From Cricetomys ansorgei (Eukaryota; Chordata; Mammalia; Rodentia; Nesomyidae): DNA of 64,000 nt. The stretch spans positions 6,778,501 to 6,842,500 of the forward strand of contig JAMJFZ010001133.1 of NCBI GenBank assembly GCA_026225945.1, written 5' to 3'. The notes beneath the pieces were generated by a model. The model worked only from the letters and a program-made list of their open reading frames with translations, had not been told where the DNA came from and ran no database searches. Below, one piece after another: positions 12,586 to 23,337 of this stretch (positions are counted from its first letter, which is position 1; the number at the start of each line of letters is the position of its first letter). A program made the position numbers and the translations under genes.

Positions 12586-13263
12586 ATATTTTATTATATT
12601 GGCTACAGAAAATAGGGACAGAGTTATAGGAGGAATTAAGATATTTGAACCAGGAGGATAACTCATAAGGAAAATAACTTGTGCTCATTGAATGAAAATG
12701 GATGCAGTAAGAAGTCAAACTAGCTTTGACCAGTGGTCAAAAGGGAAAAGTTTATACCAACTGCCAAAGCTGTCTCCCAGGAAAACGCAGAGAAATGACA
12801 AGGGAATGATTTTCAGTGTTAGATAGGAACAGGAGAAAGGGGCTTGTGAGCTATGGTGGGGCTCATAAGCAGGAACTGAGAGAACCAAGGTGCTAGCAAT
12901 GTCCTTGACAAGGTAATAGACACCACAATCACATGTTAATAAAAGAGCCCCATGTCCCTTTTGCCAGAGATAAGGAGAATAACTCTTTTTTCAAAGTACA
13001 ATTTTCTTAAAGGTCCTGAGGAAATGGTGGCTTTTGACTAAATGCCTGACCTTGGGAAAGGAATTTCTTGTGGGACCAGACACTCATAATTAAATTTGAG
13101 CAAAGATTTTCAAGTGCATTCAGGGCTGTTATTCAGTCTTATGGTCTTTCCTCCTGATGCTTGCTCACTATCAATCTAGAGCCAGCACTAGGCATTCATT
13201 TGCATACTTTGCTAAATGGAAGAGCAAATTTTCCAAAACCACTTTGAGAATAGTTCAAGAAAT
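12586..13263. other. unassigned DNA, possible old LTR
   Basis: Less AT-rich than its surroundings, with AATAAAAGAGCCCC at 12940-12953, which resembles an LTR polyadenylation region. I could not find matching termini or a target duplication, so I do not assign it. Confidence 0.3.
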
Positions 13264-13416
13264 CTGGTGGTGGTGGCACACACCTTTAATCCCAGCACTT
13301 GGGAGGCAGAGGCAAGCAGATCTCTGTGAGTTTGAGGTCAGCCTAGTCTACAGAGTGAGTTCTAGGACAGACAGGGCTACAACAGAGAAATAAAAAAGAG
13401 AAACAAGAAAAAAAAA
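13264..13416 (+). mobile_element. B1 SINE
   Basis: The body is well preserved: CACACCTTTAATCCCAGCAC, GGGAGGCAGAGGCAAGCAGA, TCTCTGTGAGTTTGAGG, AGCCTAGTCTACAGAGTGAG and an A-rich tail at about 13390-13416. B1 is derived from 7SL RNA. Length is as usual for a full copy. Confidence 0.95.
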
Positions 13417-14523
13417 GTACAGGAAAAAAGATTCTAAGCTCTCAACTCAAACATGTTTTAACCCTTTACCCTCTAGTAATTATCAGAGGTGGTTGAAAAA
13501 TTTCTGACTTAGTTGAGTTTAGCAACATATGTAAAGAATATGACATCTGAAAAGGATCATGGATCTGGAAAAGCCAAATGGTAAACCTTAAGTGTTGAAT
13601 TCAAATGAAACACTACTGTATCTGACTCCTGTTTTGAAAAGGTAATTAAGTTTCAAAATTATTTATGTTTCGAAAACTAAGATTATATAGAATTGAATGT
13701 ATGTATGCATGATTTTGGGAAAAAATATTTTAAAGTTCAAATTATTAAATGATTGCTGTTGACTCTCCTTTTATCTCTGGAAATTCTTATAGTACAAGGA
13801 TTATGTTTACTAGTTTGTGGTTGTATCTTATTTACATGCCAGTAAAGTCCATGTGAGTTTGTTAAGATGGAAAAATAATCACATGAACCAGCCATCTTCA
13901 TCCTATGTGTTTCTTAAGAATATTTTCCTATGCGAACATTAAAGTGAGTTCCCCTTGAACACACTGACTTCAGAGCACCCAACTGCATTTTCAAATATTT
14001 ATGATTTCAAAACCCATCCCTAACACATATTGCTTACTTTTTTAAAATTTATATTTCTAAATTCTTCAAAGTAGCTCTCAATCTTACTCTATATATTTTC
14101 AATGGCTTTCCTAAGGCAAAGACATCCTCCAATAATTATTAAAAATTTATCATCACCTACAACTTGTTTCCTGCCTTGTCTCTTTCTGAACCAACTTTAA
14201 ATAATGCTGGCATTTTTCAGTGTTAAAACTTGCCTTCTTGGAGCATATGCAATGCATTCCTTCATGGAATGATTTTCTTCCCTCCTTTAAATTAAACTCA
14301 TTGTATCACTTATCTATCATGCATTTTAAACAGTTTATACTGAGAGGTAAAAGTATTTGTGTATTTGTATCTTGATCAAGTCCCCATAATTAAAACACAT
14401 TTGCTTACCATTAAGTTTTTAAAGAGTAATAATGATGAAATATTGTAAGAACAAAAGTAGTGTTTTACATTTTAATTACTGTGACTATAAGATCTATAGA
14501 ACAAAGACATTCAACTTCCTGGA
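13417..14523. other. unassigned AT-rich DNA
   Basis: About 1.1 kb without recognised repeat, exon or RNA gene. Confidence 0.45.
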
Positions 14524-14529
14524 GTGAGG

Positions 14530-14961
14530 TGTTAAATTATCTTTCGGACGCTTAATGAGAGTTCATAGTTGACTTTCCCAATGCTCTTTATTAATCACAA
14601 ACCATGTCAAATCTCAGGGAATTCTATACCCGGGCAAACTAGGCAGAGAGCTCACTCCAAGGCTTCCTCACCCCATGCTCTCCTCTTGGTTCTCCTGTTC
14701 ACTAGCTTCTTCTTCCTTGTTCTCTGCTGTCTCCTTGTTTCCTTGCCCTAGTTCTTTTTTATTCCAAATCCTGTCTCCACCCAGCCCTCCAATATACAAA
14801 TAAATGGAGCCTAACCTTCATCTGCCTTTAGGCTAAGGAATGTCCTATTCTTGTGGAGAGCTGGAAAGCCACTCCTTTGTTTACTGGTAGGAAGTGAATC
14901 CTTTATGTGCTTCAAGGACAGCTTACTGGAACATTATCCATAACTAAAATCTCCGACAACA
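14530..14961 (-). mobile_element. solo LTR, class II (ERVK-like), old
   Basis: On the minus strand the element begins TGTTGTCGGAG and ends TTTAACA (TGTT...AACA). It carries AATAAA about 60 nt before its 3' end, inside AATAAAGAGCATTGGG. A 6-bp target duplication flanks it: GTGAGG at 14524-14529 and GTGCGG at 14962-14967 (one mismatch). TGTT/AACA ends with a 6-bp duplication fit a class II endogenous retrovirus. No gag, pol or env sequence adjoins it, so it is a solo LTR left by recombination. The frame at 14569-14751 is chance. Confidence 0.7.
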
Positions 14962-14967
14962 GTGCGG

Positions 14968-15257
14968 GGTGGGGTTGTTCAGGTGAGATACAGAAAGACA
15001 GAATCCTACTGCACCAGATATACTCCAAATGCACTGGATACACTTTGTAACTTGTGAGTAGGATATAATCCAGACAGGAAGTACATCCAGGTAGATGCTG
15101 ATTATTACTGATGGGATGTAGGTAGCCTTATGGGTTCTGCCTTTTTAAACACCTGTGCCATGTGACTCTGGGCCATTCTGTTCAAACTCTGGAGCTGGTA
15201 GGTATACTCCCTGGGTACCTCTGAGTACACTGGCCACTATTTAATAATTAATTAAAG
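14968..15257. other. spacer between two solo LTRs
   Basis: About 290 bases, GC-richer than the flanks, containing TTTTTAAACACC and some CTGGGT-like words. It could be another degraded LTR, but no termini are seen. Confidence 0.3.
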
Positions 15258-15261
15258 CTTG

Positions 15262-15763
15262 TGTTAGGGGCAGACAGAAGGAGACCCCCGAGAAATCACC
15301 AGGACTCGAGATCAATGCAAAAGCAGGAGGTTTATTTCCAATGTGTTGGGGTCTGCTCCCACAGATTCCTCAAGCAAGGCAGGTGGGAGTGACAATTTAG
15401 CACATTCTGAGTATGATTTATATATGTTTTCCAAAGGCAGAGAATAGCAACAGATTATGAGGCATGAGTCTATAATGACGTGAATATTAACCTTTAAACT
15501 GACTGGTGCTGGCAAATAGCAAGGTCGCTGGCACTAGAAAATGCAAACTTTAGGGTCTTAGTCAATGAGGGTGGGGGGAGATCCTTAGCCCAAGGCCACT
15601 AGTCAGAGCTCCATTATCTTGTTTGTCTTAGAAATTGTTTTTCTCACTCTAGTTCTGGGAACTGTTCTGAGTCACATTGCCCCTGACTTGGGCCTACACA
15701 GTTTTGGTGTCTCTAGAAGCCTAACTAAAGTTTGGCTGCTTTGGTCTTGGTCTTGTCCTTTCA
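15262..15763 (-). mobile_element. solo LTR, class I (gammaretrovirus-like ERV1)
   Basis: On the minus strand the element starts TGAAAGGACAAG and ends GCCCCTAACA. Near its end it has AATAAACCTCCTGCTTTTGC followed by a GGGGGTCTCC block, the layout of gammaretroviral R-U5. A perfect 4-bp duplication CTTG flanks it (15258-15261 and 15764-15767), the size made by ERV1 integrases. The length of 502 bases is normal for such an LTR. No internal retroviral sequence is present on either side. The weak frames at 15312-15515 and 15619-15909 are readings of the LTR and the neighbouring TA tract. Confidence 0.82.
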
Positions 15764-15820
15764 CTTGCTTCAAATTAGGCTCAGTTGCAGTGATCTTATT
15801 CTTGACTGGTGAGATTTGCA

Positions 15821-15829
15821 AGATATATA

Positions 15830-15879
<50 letters not shown>

Positions 15880-15889
15880 TATATATTCA
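15821..15889. repeat. (TA)n microsatellite
   Basis: Perfect AT repeat at 15833-15876 (22 units), with imperfect TATA and TTCA units on both sides. Confidence 0.97.
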
Positions 15890-18434
15890 TCTTGCTTTCT
15901 TATTTTTGAAGTTTCATGTCCTGCTTTAGAATGAATATAATTTAAAAATCATAGGAATCAAGTCATTACATTTCAAAAGGGTTTGGCAGGTGAGGCAGCA
16001 TTCCTACCTGGTCTGTGTCCATCATTATGGCATCTGCTGAGCACTGAGCTACTCAAACAGGACACGTAAAGATTAGATAAATATTGCACAAAATTCTCTG
16101 CAGAATAACAATTTTGTGCATGTGTTTTACATTATCTACAAATGACTATTATTTTCTAATGCATTTTTTAAATCTTCAAGCATGTATACAATGTAGTATG
16201 ATCATGTCCACCCACCATTTCCCCTCTTTAATTTCTCCTATCACTCCCCAACATACATCCCTCCCAAATTTTAACTGAAGGAGACAAACGTCAATTCTTA
16301 AGTCCTCATCAATATTTTCTGGAACTTCTCTACACTTAAAAAAAAATCTCCATCCTTTACAAGATGATATGGAGAGTAACAGGTGTCAGTATCTATAGTT
16401 TCTTTGCAAAAGGTTAAAACTTTTTTGCATACTGTTTCACATTCTTTATGCAGTATTTTCTTTACCTGGCAATGAGGGACTGACAGTCTCCTGATTAGGC
16501 TTCAAAACAGCTGAACAATTTTAGTCAAATCTGCAGCACACTAGATGCATGTGTGAAAGGTTAACTTCATTATGACCTAAGTTTTGTAAGAGGGGAGAAG
16601 TTGAAAAATGTCATGTCAGATTAATGCCTGCAAATTATGATGCTAATGGATTACAGCAGGTGCTCCTGCACTAAATTCTTTGGCTCTTCAAGCAATTTCT
16701 AAAGTTAACTTTAAAAAGCAACTATTATTCAGTCTTGAATTATTTTCTTGTCTATCATAACATAATGTTTAGTAATCTTGAATACAAATACTATTTTTGC
16801 ATTTACATAGCATGTTAGAAATTTCAACTTTCAGGATTCTACCTTGTGTGAAGTAGAACTTGTTTCTATTAAAGTGTATGTGATTTTAAATTTTCAGTTT
16901 AAATATATTTTTATGAGATTCATTAGTATACATGAAACATATTTCATGGAAAAAAAATGGTAGTGTTCAATAGAGCTAAACCTAGATTTCCTAAATTCAG
17001 TGTTGCTGGAATTTGGGCCAGATAATTCTTGCTTTGGGGAGGGTGACATGGATATGTAATATCAAGTGTTAATTATATAAAATTATGAAATGAGAATACA
17101 TTCTGAATTAAACATCTAACACAAAAAGTTAAACAATTACATAAAAGAAGAAAGGAAAACACAATAAAGTCATGAGACAGGTGCCAAAATGAAGGGATCC
17201 TGAAAAAAAACTCACAAATGAATACTTTTAAATATATTTTAAAACACAAATCAAATTATAATGCTTTGCATAAAGAAAAATAAGATCTTAAGATATATCT
17301 TTTCATATACAAAGCTTAATGAAAACTCCCCATGACATTGGAATGTTTCAGATGCATTTTCAGTCAACATGCTGATTCTTACTAAAATATTTATTTCAAT
17401 GTACTACACAACTAAACTATATGTTAGTATATTTTATCTGAAATTGACATTGTTTTAATAAGTCTAAAATGTATTGCCTAAGTAAACCTGATGACCAGAA
17501 ATGTTTTAAATATATGTCCAAACCGAAAAACCTCAAGATTACAAGAAAAGTCACTAGTAATGAGAGAAGAGTACTTTGATCTCCGTTTCTTCAACTATTC
17601 ATGAGTTTCTTCCATGCAATCCAGGGAAAGAACTCATAATTTTACTCCAGGACACAAAGCCTTAGTTAGACTATTATGCCTCTAGTTCAAAGCATGCAAG
17701 GGAGCCAAAACAGCAGAACTAAGTCATTTGATGTTGCTTTGTGTTAGAATCCAGGGAAGGATAAGTACTTTGATCCATTTGCTGCCTTGAAAATGTCCTC
17801 TAGTGGAACTGCTCAGAAACAGCTTTGAAATGGATCACCTCATCTCCTTGTCAATCCTCAGTTGGATTTGATGGTCAGGTTTCAGGAAAGCAAATCAAGA
17901 TCAAATTATAGAAAATGTACATCTATGATGGGGTTCTTTCTTGATTAAATCAGGAGACTCCATCCCTTCTTTTAATTTGGTGCAATAAATTAGAGATGAC
18001 TATGAAGCATTTGCCAAGATTACAGAAAAGTGATGGTTAATGAATATGAAAATATGCATTAAACATGAAAACGTGGTTCTAATACGTGAAAAGATTTCTT
18101 TATATTAAATAGCTACCATGTGCTGAATATATGTAAGAAGAACTATTTGTAGCAAAGTATGAACTCATTGTTTACAAGGTAGTTTGCATTTGAATTGGAA
18201 TTCTTACAGTATATTGTTATAAAACAAGTTACTAGCTTTATCTCTAGCACAAGAAGAAATTATATAAAAAAAATAACTAATCTCAACATAACATCACAAA
18301 ATGAAGCAGATGTATTTAGTGACCAGAAGCAATTCTGCCTTATTTGAAATGTGTGTTAAAAAATGATAAAATTAACCAATATTAATATGTCCATTCAGTA
18401 AGAATTTCAACAATACTAAAAATGGGAACAAATA
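15890..18434. other. unassigned AT-rich DNA
   Basis: No gene. A sequence at about 16160-16270 (CATGTATACAATGTAGTATGA, then a C-rich part) resembles an old dispersed rodent repeat also hinted at near 20205 and 62856, but I cannot name it. 16440-16720 and 17480-17980 are complex unique-looking sequence. Confidence 0.4.
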
Positions 18435-18633
18435 CTAGAGTGATGGTTCCATGGCTAAGGATATGTTCTTTCCTTAAAGAGAATCTGAGTTTGGTTCCCA
18501 GCATTCAAATAGAGTTGCTCTCAATGTCTCTTATCTCCAGCTCCTATTCCAGTCTCTGTGGTAGCCTACACTAATGTGCATATAGACACACACACACACA
18601 TGCACATAGATATAATAAATGTTTTAATTTTTA
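18435..18633 (+). mobile_element. B3/B2-type SINE
   Basis: A degraded head (TAGAGTGATGGTTCCATGG), then GAGTTTGGTTCCCAGCATTC, the B2/B3 B-box region, then CTCCAGCTCCTATTCCAG, a CA repeat at 18585-18600 and ATAAATGTTTTAATTTTT. The order is normal for plus orientation. Confidence 0.75.
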
Positions 18634-19396
18634 AAAAAGGAATGGAAGTAGATAATTATCTTGGTATAAATTTATTTTAATATATAACTCAAAAGAAATA
18701 ATTAACAAAATTAGTTTCCTATAATTTGATATATATTTGAGCATTGAAAAGCTCTGATATCTAAATAGAGAAAAAAATGTCCTTTTCATTTGATTCATGG
18801 ATATTACACACCATTCAGATGAGTAGATTTTTTTAAAATAATGAAATAAATGTTTTATATATACAATGAAAAAAACAATGTCAATTAAAACAAACATATT
18901 TTCAAATAATTGTGTTTGGAAAATATTACTGTTTACATTTTCATATTAAAACAAATGAAATTTTTGATATCTGATATTACTTAAATGCACTTTAAGTAGT
19001 TATGTCTATGGAATCTTGAAATACGTTCCAAATGAATATTAATACAACTCAGCTACTCAAGATATATTAAATAGAATATTAAAAATGGAAATATTGAGGA
19101 AAACATGCAAGGGGAAACAGGGTTGTATTTTTGCTTATATTCATCAAAATAGTTTTCAAATTCTGTTCACAAAGTGCAGATTAAGCATCAATGGCCATAT
19201 AATAAATATTTGCAACATATTAAAAGTATGAAGAACAGGAACGATGCCCCGTATGTTTTCCAGAAATTTTCTGTAATGTTAACTGTGGAAAATCATACTA
19301 TATAACAATTATTACATATTTATTGGTAGAGTTTTGAAAATAGATGCATAGTTAATATTTACCATAATGTTATTTGTATTAAGCTCAATAAAACAC

Positions 19397-19399
<3 letters not shown>
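18634..19399. other. unassigned AT-rich DNA
   Basis: Very AT-rich; nothing recognised. Confidence 0.4.

Positions 19400-19400
<1 letters not shown>

Positions 19401-19448
<48 letters not shown>
19401..19448. repeat. (TA)24 microsatellite
   Basis: Perfect TA repeat; it encodes the low-complexity IYIY stretch in a minus-strand frame, which is not a gene. Confidence 0.98.
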
Positions 19449-19453
<5 letters not shown>

Positions 19454-20452
19454 TGGCTAGCTGTATGAGTTTCTTGATTTAAAGTTCTTAGGGGTATTAT
19501 TGGATGTAAGTTTATCAACATAAAATAACCAGTAACTCTATAAAAAGGTTTAGAACAAATTTACATATTTATACTTTTAAAGATCAATTGTGTGAATCTA
19601 AAAATACTAAGTATTTTTTCTAAACTCTATAACACAAATGATTAAAATATATAACAAATTTTTTTATTAGTTTTGATATTGTTTTATAATCAATAATGAG
19701 GAAGGAAAAGAAAATGATGCAGAGAAGCAAACTGCATCTATGACTCTTGGTTTTCTTAATGGAAGATCAGGAAGTATTTGCTGGAAAAAAAATTAGAATA
19801 ATCCACATATATTATTTATCTTTGCCAAAGAAACAAAAGTCACTGAATCACTACACTGTAAGTGTCACATTTTCATTGATGCTTTCCCGTGGTTATAATT
19901 ATTAGATTATTGACAGCAGTTTCTTAGGACATTGGTTTTACTCGCAAAATTCAAATTTCTTTCATTTCATTAGTATCTTAAATTATAATATCATAGTAAA
20001 TGTAGGGGAAATTTATGACATACAACCACAGAATTTTAGATATGTGAAAAATATTAATAAAGACAAGTAGTTTTTTATTAAGAGAACATGTTATTTAAAT
20101 ATAAAACTATTGCACATTTGTTTTTATTTAAGATTTATGTTACTGATGAATAATTAAGTATAAAATTCAAATAAAACATAATACTAACAAAACAAAATAT
20201 GTCAGACTACTTTTGCATAATTTCCACCTCAGTGCCCCCTCCAGTTTCTCTTCTGTCCCAGTCTTCCCTCTGAAATTCATGACCTCTTATTTAATTATTA
20301 TAGGTCTTTGTATGTGCAAATGCATATGCATGTAAAATACAACCTGCTGAGTCTCCAGTGTTGTTTATATGTATGGATATTTGATCTTTCCCATCAATGT
20401 CTACATTTGAAGTACTGAAGAGCTGCCATTTCTTATTCACTTTTCTTAATTT
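19449..20452. other. unassigned AT-rich DNA, possible old repeat at right
   Basis: 20205-20400 is less AT-rich, with CAGTGCCCCCTCCAGTTTC and CTGCTGAGTCTCCAGTG. It reminds me of a dispersed rodent repeat, but I cannot assign it. Confidence 0.35.
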
Positions 20453-20458
20453 GTGAAG

Positions 20459-21462
20459 TGTAGAGGAATAGGCCTGTGTGAAAGCTGGGAAGGGTCTGTA
20501 TTCCAGGGGTCTATGTGAAGAGATCCCATTTAGAGGCTGGTGTCCTCTGGAGGAATGTAGAAAGAATGCTATGAATGTTGCTACACATCTCTAATCCTAC
20601 TCTTTAGGAAGAAGTGGTAGCAAACACCTTTAATCCAAGTGTTCAGAAGGCAGTCATGGTACACACCTTTAATCCCTAAGACTGAAGCAGAATATGGAAG
20701 CAGACACAGGAAGCAGAGCTCAGAAAGAGCATCACACAAAGAAGAAGCATCTGAGATGAGTCAGAGTGAATGGCAGGTAAAGTGACTAATCAGAGAAAGA
20801 GTTAGCAGAGTGAGTCAGAGTCAGGACACACCCAACTCTCAGGATAACATGGTAGGCTCTCAGCTCAGAGCAGTAGTGAGTTACAAAGTCAGTTACAGCA
20901 GGCGGTATGAGGCAAGTAGTGTGAAGCAAGCAGAAGCAAAACAAAACACAGAGACAATGAAGAAGTCTGACTGAGGAACAGAGAGGCTGACTGAGGCAGT
21001 ATGGTGCAATGAGAAGTCAGAATTGCACGAGAAGAGTGAGTTAGTTTGAATCTGAGCAGGGCAGTTCAGTCTGAGGCAGTCAGAGAGTCAGCCAGAGTCA
21101 GAAGAGTTCAGTCAGAAACATCAGCTGACTCAAAAGGTCAGTTTGAACCAGGCGGCTTGGAGAAGAGTTTGGGCCCAAACAGCAAGTAAGCTGAGTTAAA
21201 CTAGAAGAAGAATCAGAGTTCAGAAGTCAGAGTCGCTCAGTCAGCAGTAAGTCTCAAAGGTTGATTAGATTGTACAGACGCTTAAATACATTCTAGATTA
21301 TACGAAGGCTGAGGCTGCAGCCTCCAGGTCTAGACAGAAGTTTATATTGAAGGGATGCCTAAATGCTCTAGGGTTCTGGGCTGGAACCAGTGATTGAATT
21401 AGCCAAAGAATAAACTGTTTTTTAATCCAAAGCTACATCTACATCTAGAATCTATGGTTACA
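20459..21462 (+). mobile_element. LTR-like family, member A (most complete)
   Basis: It begins TGTAGAGGAATAGGCCTGTG and ends ATGGTTACA, so TGTA and TACA form short inverted ends. A 6-bp duplication flanks it: GTGAAG at 20453-20458 and GTGAGG at 21463-21468 (one mismatch). AATAAA lies about 50 nt before the end (21411-21416). Inside, 20595-20680 has two B1-like monomers, each with ACACCTTTAATCC. From about 20750 to 21250 the sequence is dominated by degenerate TCAG/AGTCAG words. A CTACATCTACATCT motif sits next to the 3' end. No coding capacity is seen. Termini, duplication and AATAAA position point to a solo LTR of a class II-like element; the family name is unknown to me. Confidence 0.72.
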
Positions 21463-21600
21463 GTGAGGAAGGATAAAAATAAAATGATTCCTAGATCTCA
21501 ATTTACAAATATTTAAAGAAAAAGGTTAGATGAAATGCTTTAGTATGAATAACTGGGCAGAAGAATTTACTAAGCTGCTGGAACCTCTTCTGGCTACTTC
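21463..21600. other. short spacer
   Basis: Contains the right target duplication of member A (21463-21468); otherwise nothing recognised. Confidence 0.4.
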
Positions 21601-21887
21601 AATCAGTATCCTGTCAGAAACTTGGCATGAGAACCTGTGTTCTCAAGTAGTATGGCATCCATGTAAAATGCCTGGCATGGATGTACACACTTGTAAGTCC
21701 AGCAGTGATGGGAAGACCAAGGGGTTAATTAGTTTCCAGTCTAGCTCTAGATTTCAATGAGATAATCTTTCTCAAAGGATTAAGTGGATAATGACAGAAC
21801 TCACCACATGACATCCTTCTCTGGCCCCTGCACAATTCCACACAGATATTCACACACACACACACACACACATACACACTTAAAATA
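21601..21887 (+). mobile_element. B4-type SINE with CA tail
   Basis: An ID-like head remnant (GAGAACCTGTGTTC) is followed by TGCCTGGCATGGATGTACAC, GTAAGTCCAGCAGTG, TTTCAATGAGATAATC and TTCTCTGGCCCCTGCAC, then a CA repeat at 21851-21879. This is the full B4 order, including the downstream part that usually ends in CTCTGGCCTCCACACA. Confidence 0.75.
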
Positions 21888-22387
21888 ATATCTGCAAGCA
21901 AATACATATACATGTTATGTATCATATATGCAGTACACTAGTTAATTGTGTAGCTGCACTGGGTATAAACTGAATATCTAGCTACTATTATCTCCACAAG
22001 TGATTTCATTAAGTGATGAAGTTCATACAGAGAGAATCAAGTTTAAATGAGTTAATTAGAATGAATTGTAATTGAATGTGGCTGATGTTTTTAACAGACA
22101 GAGAAACATACCACAGTGACAAACATGGAAAGAAGACAAAATGAAGGATGTAATGTATATGGAAAGAATGCGAACAACAGACCTAAATAAGCTGAATGCT
22201 ACATTTTTACAGCACAAGTCTCAGAAGAAACCGATGCTTCTTCCTTCCAGAGCTAAGGCAAGGAATAAATATTGTTAACACCTCCCTAATTGTGATATGT
22301 TGTTACAACAACAATAGCAAATATTACAAATATTTTAAATAGTTTCATTTATTCATATAATGCATTAAAAACTTTACTATATCACAT
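21888..22387. other. unassigned AT-rich DNA
   Basis: Nothing recognised apart from the left target duplication of the next LTR at its right end. Confidence 0.4.
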
Positions 22388-22393
22388 CTAAGG

Positions 22394-22745
22394 TGTTCTA
22401 GTAACAGAAAATTAGATAAATACTTTAAGTCCGAAATCACCACAAAAGAGACCACCAGTCACATATGGAATTAGCAAGGGTGAGTTTATTTCACAAAAGA
22501 AAAACAAAACAAAAACAAAAATATGCATAGGGGTCAGCCACTTTTCAATATGGCAACCCAGAAATCTGGCCATGCAAACAGGGTATCTCTCTGATTGATC
22601 AGAACCTGAATACAGGATTGGCTAGTTAAATGTTGCAAGGAAACAAGAGTTTCTAGGAAAGAAAGTACTAGACATTAAACAGACAGGTTTCTGGAAAAAT
22701 GAGGACTTTATATTAAGCAGAAAGGCAAGATCAGTGCCTCCAACA
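22394..22745 (-). mobile_element. solo LTR, class II (ERVK-like)
   Basis: Minus-strand sequence starts TGTTGGAGGCACTG and ends CTAGAACA (TGTT...AACA), with AATAAACTCACCCTTGC and GTGGTGATTTCGGAC in the R-U5 region. A 6-bp duplication flanks it: CTAAGG at 22388-22393 and CTAGGG at 22746-22751 (one mismatch). An A/C-rich run at 22498-22520 lies inside. No internal retroviral sequence adjoins it, so it is a solo LTR of 352 bases. Confidence 0.72.
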
Positions 22746-23331
22746 CTAGGGCACTGGACATCTCAAACAGAATATTAAAAATATTTTAAAAATACACATT
22801 ATTCAAAATGTTAGAATAGGTGTGGCAGGTATTCACAGTATGGGATTTGGATGATTTAATGCACTTTGATGATTTGATTATGCAATAGATGTGAGCTGTA
22901 TTCTGGCTTCTATTAATAGGATAACAATGCCCAGTAGAAAGTATGCTCATGACTACTGAATGAGTTGTTTGGGTTAATTGATGACTTGTGTAGAAGTTTA
23001 TATTTAACTTGATTCTATTAAAAATTATATAGGCATTTAGTAAATCATTGGGTATGCCTGTGAGAGCTTCCTCCACAGTTTATTAACTAAAAGATAAGGA
23101 TCTACTTACTCTTACTCTGATTATGTGTGGTACCCTACATTGTGTGGGGAGTCTGCATGAAAGAAATGAAAATGAAATAGATAACAGAATGAAATTCAGT
23201 TTCTTTTTCCTGCTTGTTATCTGCTGTGATGTGAATAATCACCTACTACATACATCTATGACCACTGCTACTGTCTGTTCTAGGCAAGGATAGATCATGT
23301 CATCTTAAAATTCTAAGCCCAAATAAAATCA
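22746..23331. other. unassigned DNA
   Basis: AT-rich. The 96-codon minus frame at 22786-23076 has no recognisable domain. Confidence 0.4.
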
Positions 23332-23337
23332 CTTCCT

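Noticed and set aside
12586..13263. Solo LTR suggested by AATAAAAGAGCCCC
   Set aside because: No matching termini or target duplication found; left unassigned.
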